From assembly GCA_002937555.1 (NCBI GenBank), contig PTKB01000156.1:1-6425 (forward strand): a stretch of DNA of 6,425 bases. The letters are read 5' to 3'. Source of the stretch: Alphaproteobacteria bacterium MarineAlpha10_Bin2. Lineage in GTDB: Bacteria; Pseudomonadota; Alphaproteobacteria; UBA828. This document shows positions 1 to 5,254 of this stretch, one piece after another. A program made the position numbers and the translations under genes. Each line of letters starts with the position of its first letter. The stretch's first letter is position 1. The notes beneath the pieces are model-generated. The model was not told where the DNA came from, ran no database searches, and saw nothing but the letters and a program-made list of their open reading frames with translations.

Positions 1-390
1 ATCGAGGAGGCAAGCGCCGAGCATCCGTTCCGCCTGATCACGGCACCGGCGCGCAATTACCTCAATTCCTCTTTCACCGAGACGCCAACCTCGCGCCAGC
101 GCGAAGGCCGGCCGAGCGTGCTCCTGCACCCGGAGGACGCTGCCGAGCAAAGCATTCAAGACGGCCAACGCGTCCGCCTCGCCAACCGGCGCGGCGAAGT
201 TGTCCTCGCCGCCGAGCTGTTCTCTGGAGTGCAGCGCGGCGTGCTTGTGGTCGAAAGCATTTGGCCCAACGACGCCTTCGAGGGCGGCATTGGCATCAAT
301 GCGTTGACCGGCGCCGATCCTGTGAAGCCGATCGGCGGCGCGGCGTTTCACGACAATGCGGTAAGCCTGGCGCCTGCCGGCGGCGAATGA
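1..390 (+). CDS. Molybdopterin-dependent oxidoreductase, C-terminal part (5' end outside window)
   Basis: This is the last 129 residues of a large molybdenum enzyme of the DMSO reductase superfamily. The frame is open from base 1 and stops at TGA 388-390. The visible part is the molybdopterin-dinucleotide-binding C-terminal domain. It opens with a strand and loop containing LITAPARNYLNSSF (residues 13-25), followed by a REG segment, a LLHPEDA motif (41-47) and the D-G-x-x-V-R-L-x-N-x-R-G-E barrel signature (54-66). It ends in G-x-N-A-L-T (98-103) and GGAAFHD (112-118). The NALT...GG..FHD tail is typical of the soluble formate-dehydrogenase/BisC-like 'MopB' group. The catalytic and iron-sulfur parts lie upstream and are not visible, so substrate and subunit partners cannot be named. 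The stop overlaps the start of the transporter gene in an ATGA, which implies co-transcription and translational coupling. The family call is confident; the specific enzyme is unknown. Confidence 0.9.
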   Translation: MEEASAEHPFRLITAPARNYLNSSFTETPTSRQREGRPSVLLHPEDAAEQSIQDGQRVRLANRRGEVVLAAELFSGVQRGVLVVESIWPNDAFEGGIGINALTGADPVKPIGGAAFHDNAVSLAPAGGE

Positions 391-1340
391 GCGAGGCGGA
401 AGCGGCGCCGCCGATCCGCAATATCGGGCCGCTCACGGTCTTCCTGCTCGTCCTCGCCGGGCTGATTTACAGCCTGCTTTTTCCGATCAATCGGATTGCC
501 ACGGAAAACGGCGTGCCGGCACTCGGCTATGTGGTCTGGCTTTCGCTCGGCGGCGGAGCACTCATGCTGATCGCCTGTCTTGTGACAAGAAAGATGCCGC
601 GCCTAGGCCGCCGCCATGTGGTGACCTACATCGTCGGCGGCGCGCTCAGTGTCGCGGCACCGATGACCCTGCTCGCCCTCGCCGCGCCGCGCCTGCCATC
701 GAGCATCATCACCATGATCGTTGTCCTCGCGCCGCTCCTTAGTTTCGTGTTTGCCCTGCCGGTCAAGCTCGAGCGCTTCCGCTGGCTTGGCCTGGTCGGG
801 CTGCTGTTTGCCTTGGCCGGCGTGCTGTTGATATTGCTGCCCGAAACGAGCCTGCCCGAGCCCGGCATGGTGGGCTGGGTGCTCCTCACTCTGCTCGTTC
901 CGATCAGCTTTGCCATCTTTAACATCTTTATCGATCTCTACGCGCCACCCCAGGAAGGCGGCTTGCAACTCGGCACCGGCATTCTGTTGGCGGCCGGGTT
1001 AATCATGCTGCCGGTGACCGCCATCGCCGGCGGATTTCACATCTTCCCCGGGCCCAGCGCCGAAGGCGATTTCGCCGTTCTCTACGCCACTCTGATCAAC
1101 GCCGCGCGCTGGTGGCTGATGTTCATCATCATCCGCATGGCAGGAGCGATCTTCGTCTCGCAGACCGCCTATATAATCGTGCTCGGGGGGTTCGGCTGGC
1201 AGGCGCTGTTTTTCGGCGGCTCCGTGAGCGGCTTTATCTGGGCCGCGGCCGGGCTCCTCCTCCTTGGCCTCACCGTCAACACACTCTCGAAAATGCGCCA
1301 GCAGCGAACGGCGCGGCCGCGCTACAGGAACTCGATATAA
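387..1340 (+). CDS. DMT-superfamily (EamA-type) transporter, copy 1
   Basis: This is a 317-residue inner-membrane permease of the drug/metabolite transporter superfamily, close to the usual length of about 300. Roughly ten hydrophobic segments are visible, beginning near residues 15-35, 45-67, 79-99 and 104-125 and ending near 283-300. A basic tail (KMRQQRTARPRYR) should lie in the cytoplasm. The two EamA halves meet near the P-E-x-S-L-P-E-P-G-M-V loop (152-162). I chose the ATG at 387, which overlaps the TGA of the preceding oxidoreductase. An in-frame ATG at 261 would overlap that gene by 130 bp and would add a basic, non-transporter-like leader. There is no strong Shine-Dalgarno before 387, so translation probably depends on coupling. 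Near residues 276-278 it reads F-G-G where the paralogue at 2821-3759, and most EamA proteins, read (F/L)-G-E. Substrate and direction of transport are unknown. The 3' end overlaps the convergent ligase gene by 19 bp. Confidence 0.88.
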   Translation: MSEAEAAPPIRNIGPLTVFLLVLAGLIYSLLFPINRIATENGVPALGYVVWLSLGGGALMLIACLVTRKMPRLGRRHVVTYIVGGALSVAAPMTLLALAAPRLPSSIITMIVVLAPLLSFVFALPVKLERFRWLGLVGLLFALAGVLLILLPETSLPEPGMVGWVLLTLLVPISFAIFNIFIDLYAPPQEGGLQLGTGILLAAGLIMLPVTAIAGGFHIFPGPSAEGDFAVLYATLINAARWWLMFIIIRMAGAIFVSQTAYIIVLGGFGWQALFFGGSVSGFIWAAAGLLLLGLTVNTLSKMRQQRTARPRYRNSI

Positions 1341-2668
1341 GTCTTGCGTTCGGTCTCAGGCACGGTGCGGCGAAACGCGCCGTATTCGTAGCGTTTGACC
1401 ACGCTGTAGTTGCGGCAGAATTCCTCACCGAACGCCTCTTTCACCCAATCGGAGGCGTCAAAGGCGTCGAGCGCATCGCCCCAATCGTCGGGCAGACGGG
1501 CCACATCCTGCTCGTCGAGATCGCCGGTCGACACCGCGCCCGGATCGGTGGCTTTCGCAATCCCGTCCAGCCCCGCCGCCAAATAGGCGGCCATCGCCAA
1601 ATGTACATGAATATCGCCGCCGCAAACGCGAAGTTCGCTGCGCGTCGCTTCCGGCGTTTCGTTGAGCACGCGCACGGCGGTTGTGCGGTTGTCGACGCCC
1701 CAGACCAAGGAAATTGGCGCGAAATTTGCCGGCACCAACCGGCGGTATGAATTTGAATTGGGAAAAAAGATCGCGGTTAGTTCTGCCATATGGGCAAGCA
1801 CGCCGCCGATGAAATGGCGGCAGGTGTCGCTGATGTGCTGGGGCGCATCCGGCGCTGCGAAAACATACTTTCCGTCTGCGTCGGTCAGCGAGAGATGAAT
1901 GTGGCAGGAATTACCGGTCGCGCCGTCGAACGGCTTGGCCATGAAGGAGATGCGCCGTCCGATATTCATCGCCGCCTCTTTCAGGGTGGCGCGGAACAGA
2001 TGTCCGTCATCGGCCATGCGGCAAATTTCCTGATAGCGCATGGTCATTTCATATTGCCCGGGGCCATATTCGTAATGGCTGTTTTCCAACTGCGCGTGCG
2101 CCGACGCCGCCTCGAGCAGGGCCAATTCCTCGGCCAGAAACATCGTACGCTTTTGCATCGAATAGCATTGCACGCCTTCATCGAGGAGTTCGTTATCTTC
2201 ATTGAGAAGGTAAAACTCGAACTCCGGCGCGGCATAGGCGGTAAAGCCCATATCTGCAGCACGCCCGGCCACCCGGGCAAGAATATTGCGCGGGCAGCTA
2301 TCGACGAGGCTGCCATCGGGCCACACCAGCGTCCCCAATACCTGTGCGGTGCCGCCTTCGTGGCGCAACAGGCGGAGAGTGGAAAGGTCCAGCTTGAGAA
2401 TAAAATCTCCGTAGCCGATGGATTCCGCGTAATCGGTACCGGGCACCACATTGGCGAAGATGTCCAAGGAGAAGATCGTTGCCGCGAAGGCGAGTCCGTG
2501 ATGCATGACATGCTCGAACTGCGCCAAAGAAACGGCCTTGCCGCGCGCGATGCCGTTGAAATCCGAGTATTCGGCCCGGATGCGCTCCACATTGTGGCCG
2601 CGCAGCCAGGCCATGACTTCATCCTCGCCGCCGCTGAACAGCACCGGCCATTCGCCTTCCGCTGACAT
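1322..2668 (-). CDS. Glutamine synthetase family protein (gamma-glutamylamide-synthetase-like ligase)
   Basis: This 448-residue ATP-dependent ligase has the full glutamine synthetase fold: an N-terminal beta-grasp domain with DFNGIARGK (36-44), then the catalytic domain. Metal and substrate motifs are present: PEFEFYL (148-154), E200 and E207 in the E-Y-G-P-G-Q-Y-E stretch, G-N-x-C-H-I-H-L-S-L (252-261), NSYRRLVP (305-312), WGVDNRTTAVRV (323-334), and E345/R347. The reaction should therefore be ATP-driven amidation of a carboxylate through an acyl-phosphate. It is probably not an assimilatory glutamine synthetase. The DGSSI ammonia-site loop is replaced by a segment around FSLDIFANVVP (66-76), the usual N-P-Y of the ADANPYL motif reads H-V-H (354-356), and there is no C-terminal adenylylation tyrosine motif. 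The length and these changes resemble gamma-glutamylputrescine or gamma-glutamylanilide synthetases, but the amine cannot be assigned. The start ATG is preceded by GGGAGGG. The gene lies between two paralogous transporters. Confidence 0.9.
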   Translation of the reverse strand: MSAEGEWPVLFSGGEDEVMAWLRGHNVERIRAEYSDFNGIARGKAVSLAQFEHVMHHGLAFAATIFSLDIFANVVPGTDYAESIGYGDFILKLDLSTLRLLRHEGGTAQVLGTLVWPDGSLVDSCPRNILARVAGRAADMGFTAYAAPEFEFYLLNEDNELLDEGVQCYSMQKRTMFLAEELALLEAASAHAQLENSHYEYGPGQYEMTMRYQEICRMADDGHLFRATLKEAAMNIGRRISFMAKPFDGATGNSCHIHLSLTDADGKYVFAAPDAPQHISDTCRHFIGGVLAHMAELTAIFFPNSNSYRRLVPANFAPISLVWGVDNRTTAVRVLNETPEATRSELRVCGGDIHVHLAMAAYLAAGLDGIAKATDPGAVSTGDLDEQDVARLPDDWGDALDAFDASDWVKEAFGEEFCRNYSVVKRYEYGAFRRTVPETERKTYIEFL

Positions 2669-2675
2669 GGATCAG

Positions 2676-2682
2676 CCCTCCC
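2676..2682 (-). promoter_or_regulatory. Ribosome binding site of the glutamine-synthetase-family gene
   Basis: On the minus strand the sequence GGGAGGG lies 7 nt upstream of the ATG at 2668-2666. This is a strong Shine-Dalgarno match with good spacing and fixes the start of the ligase. An AT-rich stretch follows further upstream (about 2684-2695). Confidence 0.75.
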
Positions 2683-2707
2683 GATTTATTTTCTTGTCGC
2701 TCGGCGG

Positions 2708-2737
2708 AAGATAGCGTACCCGCCCGCAACGCGTCGA
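2708..2737 (-). promoter_or_regulatory. Possible sigma-70-type promoter for the ligase
   Basis: On the minus strand TCGACG (2737-2732) is followed after 18 nt by TATCTT (2713-2708). Each hexamer matches the sigma-70 consensus at 4 of 6 positions, and the -10 box lies about 40 nt before the start codon. Matches this weak occur by chance in high-GC DNA, so this is only a candidate. Confidence 0.22.
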
Positions 2738-2805
2738 GCCTGTGTTGAAGCGGGCCGCGCGTGCGGATAGGGTGTCGCGCCGCGGCAATCTTGGCGGAAT
2801 TCAGC

Positions 2806-2812
2806 GGAAGGA
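2806..2812 (+). promoter_or_regulatory. Ribosome binding site selecting a TTG start for transporter 2
   Basis: GGAAGGA lies 8 nt before TTG 2821-2823. The other in-frame candidates fit less well. ATG 2851 has only AAGGAA about 15 nt away, and GTG 2761 has no purine-rich element near it and would add a non-membrane leader. The site therefore favours the TTG. Confidence 0.6.
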
Positions 2813-2820
2813 TATTCAGT

Positions 2821-3759
2821 TTGAAAGCCAAGGAACGGCTCCCCATCCGCATGGAGACGCGCGTCGGCGCCCTTTCGCTGGCGCTAATGCTGGCTGGCGG
2901 GATCATTGCGCCTCTGCGCTTCGTCTTGAACAAGTTCGCCGTAGATGGCGGTGTGCCACCGTTCGCCTTCGCCTTTTGGCCGATGCTGTTCGCCGGCACG
3001 CTCTTGCTCTTGGTGGCAGTCTTGAGAGGCGAGGCGCCAAGCCTGAAATTCGCGCATCTCCGCGCCTATGTGACGGTCGGGATATTCGCCATGGGCGCGC
3101 CGATGGCGGTGCTGACGTTTCTCGCCGACAAACTGCCACAAGGGCTGATCAGTATGGTGGTGATCCTCGCGCCAACGCTTACATATCTGTTCGCCATCAT
3201 GCTCCGTGTCGACCGTCTGAAGCTGCTCAGCTGCGTCGGCCTCGCTGTCGGTCTCGGCGGCATAATGTTGATCGTGCTCCCAGATGTAAGTTTGCCTGAA
3301 CCGGGCATGGTGTGGTGGCTGCTGCTCGCCCTGCTGGCCCCGGTGTTCCTCGGGCTAGGCAACGTACTCATCGCTCTAGTACGCCCGCCGACGATGCCGC
3401 CGACGGTGCTCGCGGCCGGCATGATGTTGACCGCGGCGGCCCTGCTCGCCCCGATCATGGCGGCAAGCGGGCAGTTCTATTTGTTCGACGGCGCGACGCC
3501 GGGAGTTCATTGGAATTTCCTCTACGCCACTTTGTTGAACTCGGTTTTCTACGTCGTCTTTCTTGAAATCATCCGCCTCTCCGGCCCGGTGTTTTTCTCG
3601 CAAATGAATTATCTGGCCGTCGCCGCCGGCTTCGGATGGGGCATGATTCTTTTCGGTGAACGATATAGCCTTTATGTGTGGGGCGGTACGGCGCTGATGG
3701 CGATGAGCGTGTTACTGCTTACCTTGGGCGCTCGCGCCGGAACGAGAGCGGAAAAATGA
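2821..3759 (+). CDS. DMT-superfamily (EamA-type) transporter, copy 2
   Basis: This is a second ten-segment inner-membrane permease of the drug/metabolite transporter superfamily, 312 residues from the TTG at 2821 (302 if ATG 2851 is used). The start choice rests on a GGAAGGA ribosome site 8 nt upstream. Hydrophobic segments begin near residues 16-35, 47-68, 82-102 and 107-128 and run to about 285-303. The tail is short and basic (GARAGTRAEK). It is clearly paralogous to the transporter at 387-1340. Shared features include ILAPTL/VLAPLL near 115-120, LPxxSLPEPGMVxW (153-165), FLYATLLN versus VLYATLIN (233-240), and the IIR-x-x-G-x-x-F-x-S-Q segment (250-261) ending in GFGW (270-273). It keeps the common F-G-E motif (278-280), unlike copy 1. 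It is transcribed divergently from the ligase, so the two may share control. The substrate is unknown. Its TGA overlaps an ATG (ATGA, 3756-3759) that opens a short reading frame. Confidence 0.88.
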   Translation: MKAKERLPIRMETRVGALSLALMLAGGIIAPLRFVLNKFAVDGGVPPFAFAFWPMLFAGTLLLLVAVLRGEAPSLKFAHLRAYVTVGIFAMGAPMAVLTFLADKLPQGLISMVVILAPTLTYLFAIMLRVDRLKLLSCVGLAVGLGGIMLIVLPDVSLPEPGMVWWLLLALLAPVFLGLGNVLIALVRPPTMPPTVLAAGMMLTAAALLAPIMAASGQFYLFDGATPGVHWNFLYATLLNSVFYVVFLEIIRLSGPVFFSQMNYLAVAAGFGWGMILFGERYSLYVWGGTALMAMSVLLLTLGARAGTRAEK

Positions 3760-3809
3760 GCGAGCGCCGCGCCGGGGAGACATACGAAGAGTTCCAATTC
3801 GAGCTCTAA
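3756..3809 (+). other. Short frame opening at an ATGA junction; possible 5' piece of a broken gene
   Basis: An ATG at 3756 overlaps the TGA of transporter 2, and the next codons (AGC GAG) are the same as those opening transporter 1 at 387. The frame runs 17 codons (MSERRAGE..., ending FEL) and stops at TAA 3807-3809. The +1 frame is open from 3760 through 4203, and dropping a single base near 3807 would join the two into one protein of about 148 residues. This could be the first part of a frameshifted gene, a sequencing error, or a chance short frame. Against it, codons such as TTA and AGG at about 3820-3840 look unlike the rest of the window. Confidence 0.25.
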
Positions 3810-3888
3810 ATCCGGGTCGCAACGATTAAGGCGTAGGCCCCCGATTGGGCGGCGCGCCCATCGCTTCACCGAAGGCGGCTATTGCGGC

Positions 3889-4203
3889 ATGTTTCGCGAA
3901 GGCATGAAACCGGCCGGGCGCGGCGCGGTGGACGATGCGATCGCGGTGGCCTGCGCCAAGGTCCATGGCGACGAGTTCGAGCATAAGCTGGCCGGCATCG
4001 CCGGTTTGGCGCGTTGTCCGCTCTCGCCAGACGAATGGACGCTGCTGCGCGAACTCACCACCGCACAAATGCGCCAGCGCATCCATATGAGGAACGCTCA
4101 ATTCGGCAATCTCCAGAGCGAGACTCGAATTTCGGAAATCTTGGCGGGCGATATCGAACCCGTCCCGTTCGACCACGAACTTGCGGCGCGCCTGCTAGTC
4201 TGA
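3889..4203 (+). CDS. Small hypothetical protein (about 104 aa; true 5' end uncertain)
   Basis: I do not recognise the family. The ATG at 3889 opens a 104-residue soluble, mixed-charge protein with no membrane segment and no signal peptide. Visible pieces are G-R-G-A-V-D-D-A-I-A-V-A (10-21), a K-V-H-G-D-E-F-E-H segment (24-32), a single W (51), and a helical-looking ELTTAQMRQRIHMR (55-68). Codon use is good for a high-GC genome, with most third positions G or C, which supports it over the antisense frame. The frame is open upstream to 3760 with no ATG/GTG/TTG start, and the residues before M1 (GRRAHRFTEGGYCG) look protein-like, so the annotated start may be internal to a longer broken gene. 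No good Shine-Dalgarno precedes 3889; the nearest is GAAGG, 13 nt away. The 3' end overlaps the convergent oxygenase by 9 bp. It may be co-transcribed with transporter 2. Confidence 0.5.
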   Translation: MFREGMKPAGRGAVDDAIAVACAKVHGDEFEHKLAGIAGLARCPLSPDEWTLLRELTTAQMRQRIHMRNAQFGNLQSETRISEILAGDIEPVPFDHELAARLLV

Positions 4204-5238
4204 AGCGCCGCCGTCATAGCCATAGGTGCGCGCCACCATGCGCTCGGAATGCTCGCCGGCTTTGATGGCTTCGTATTTCCACGGATTGTCGGCGCTGATG
4301 CAGCCCGGCAGGCCCTCCACCAATACGTCGTAATCGACGCCGACAAACTGCACCAGCGAATAGCGCGGCTCGGTGGTGGTGTTGATCACTCGGTGCGCGG
4401 TGGAGACGAAATAATCGTTCGTCCATTGCTGCATGAGATCACCGAGATTGACCGCGAATGTGCCGGGAATCGCCGGCAGCTCGAGCCAATCACCGTCAAG
4501 CGTCAGCATTTGCAGGCCCGGCACGCCGTTCTGCCAGACGGTTGAGAAACATTCGTAATCGGTATGGGCGCCGAGGCCGATATGGGCGATGTCGAAATCC
4601 TCGCCCTGCGGCGGGTAATAGCAGACCCGGGTGCGCGACAACGGTTTGGTGTATTTTTCGGTGAAATAGCCGGGCTCCAAATCGAGCGCCAGTTCGAAAG
4701 CGCGGTAGACCGAACGGCCAAGCTCGATCTGGCAATCATAGTAGGTACCGAGCGCCCAGCGGAAATCGGGCGGTTCCTGCGGCCAGTTGTTGGGGCCATA
4801 AAAACGCAATCCGCGCAAGTAATCCGGATCGTCCTCGGGCAGGTCTTCGGCCATTTCGATAGCTTCGGAGATATCACTGCCCTTCAGGCTATGATCGGCC
4901 TGGATGCCGTTCAAGGGCACATAGCCGCGATGGTTGGGCCAATCGAGATAGTGATTTTTCATCTTCTCTTCGAGCGGCAAGGCGAAAAATTGCTGCATGG
5001 CGGCATAGGCGCGGTCGATCACCGACTGGGGAAACTGGTGGTTGGTGAGATAGAAGAAGCCCGGCCCGGTGCAGGCGTCGCGGAACTCGCGCGCCAAGTC
5101 GCGCTGATCGGCCTTGTTGCCACCGTAAATGCGGCCGAAATCTATGATCGGCACTTCGTCGGGCGAGAGGCGGATGATATCGCGCTTGTGCAATCCCTCG
5201 CGAAGCTGAAATGGCGTATCCAGTTTTGCCGTTTCCAT
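4195..5238 (-). CDS. Fe(II)/2-oxoglutarate-dependent oxygenase, isopenicillin N synthase family
   Basis: This 347-residue soluble non-haem iron enzyme should couple O2 activation, normally with decarboxylation of 2-oxoglutarate, to oxidation of a small molecule. The N-terminal DIOX_N-type domain begins VPIIDFGRIY (29-38) and continues with D-A-C-T-G-P-G-F-F-Y-L-T-N-H (54-67) and FFALPLEEKMK (84-94). The C-terminal double-stranded beta-helix carries the iron ligands H225 and D227 (GLGAHTDYE) and H282 (STAHRVIN), followed by the R292-x-S294 pair that binds the 2-oxoglutarate carboxylate. The catalytic set is complete. I start at ATG 5238-5236, 16 nt after the upstream reductase stop, with a weak GGGA 8 nt away. 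An in-frame ATG at 5355 would overlap the reductase by about 100 bp with a leader that resembles no family N-terminus. The substrate is unknown; bacterial relatives hydroxylate, desaturate or cyclise diverse compounds. It is the last gene of the minus-strand operon. Confidence 0.92.
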   Translation of the reverse strand: METAKLDTPFQLREGLHKRDIIRLSPDEVPIIDFGRIYGGNKADQRDLAREFRDACTGPGFFYLTNHQFPQSVIDRAYAAMQQFFALPLEEKMKNHYLDWPNHRGYVPLNGIQADHSLKGSDISEAIEMAEDLPEDDPDYLRGLRFYGPNNWPQEPPDFRWALGTYYDCQIELGRSVYRAFELALDLEPGYFTEKYTKPLSRTRVCYYPPQGEDFDIAHIGLGAHTDYECFSTVWQNGVPGLQMLTLDGDWLELPAIPGTFAVNLGDLMQQWTNDYFVSTAHRVINTTTEPRYSLVQFVGVDYDVLVEGLPGCISADNPWKYEAIKAGEHSERMVARTYGYDGGASD

Positions 5239-5254
5239 GAGCCACGTCCCGTTT

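Larger units (their letters stand above)
2669..2820. promoter_or_regulatory. Divergent intergenic region between the ligase and transporter 2
   Basis: This 152-bp spacer separates two divergently read genes, the ligase (-) and the second DMT transporter (+). It must carry at least the ligase promoter, and probably a promoter for the transporter, so a shared regulator is possible. I found no clear inverted-repeat operator and no riboswitch-like structure. For the plus direction the best promoter-like match is TTGAAG at 2745-2750 with TAGGGT 17 nt later (2768-2773), which is poor in the -10 box. Confidence 0.55.

Noticed and set aside
261..386. N-terminal extension of transporter 1 to an ATG at 261
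   Set aside because: The extra 42 residues are arginine-rich and lie inside the molybdoenzyme frame. The ATGA start at 387 gives a normal DMT length.
603..968. Minus-strand open frame inside transporter 1
   Set aside because: It is antisense to clear membrane-segment coding sequence, with a charged low-complexity translation. It is a shadow frame.
1790..2665. Long plus-strand open frame (291 codons) opposite the ligase
   Set aside because: It lies wholly antisense to a gene with complete glutamine synthetase motifs. Its own translation shows no recognisable domain and has an arginine/histidine-rich mixture typical of a shadow frame.
3846..3860. Inverted repeat TGGGC-GGCGC-GCCCA as a terminator after transporter 2
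   Set aside because: The 5-bp stem with a 5-nt loop is not followed by a T-run, and such GC-rich palindromes are common in this kind of DNA.
3826..4176. Minus-strand open frame (116 codons) opposite the small hypothetical ORF
   Set aside because: Codon use looks better for the plus-strand frame, and this frame lacks a ribosome site and recognisable motifs. It remains the main alternative, since neither strand has a known family.
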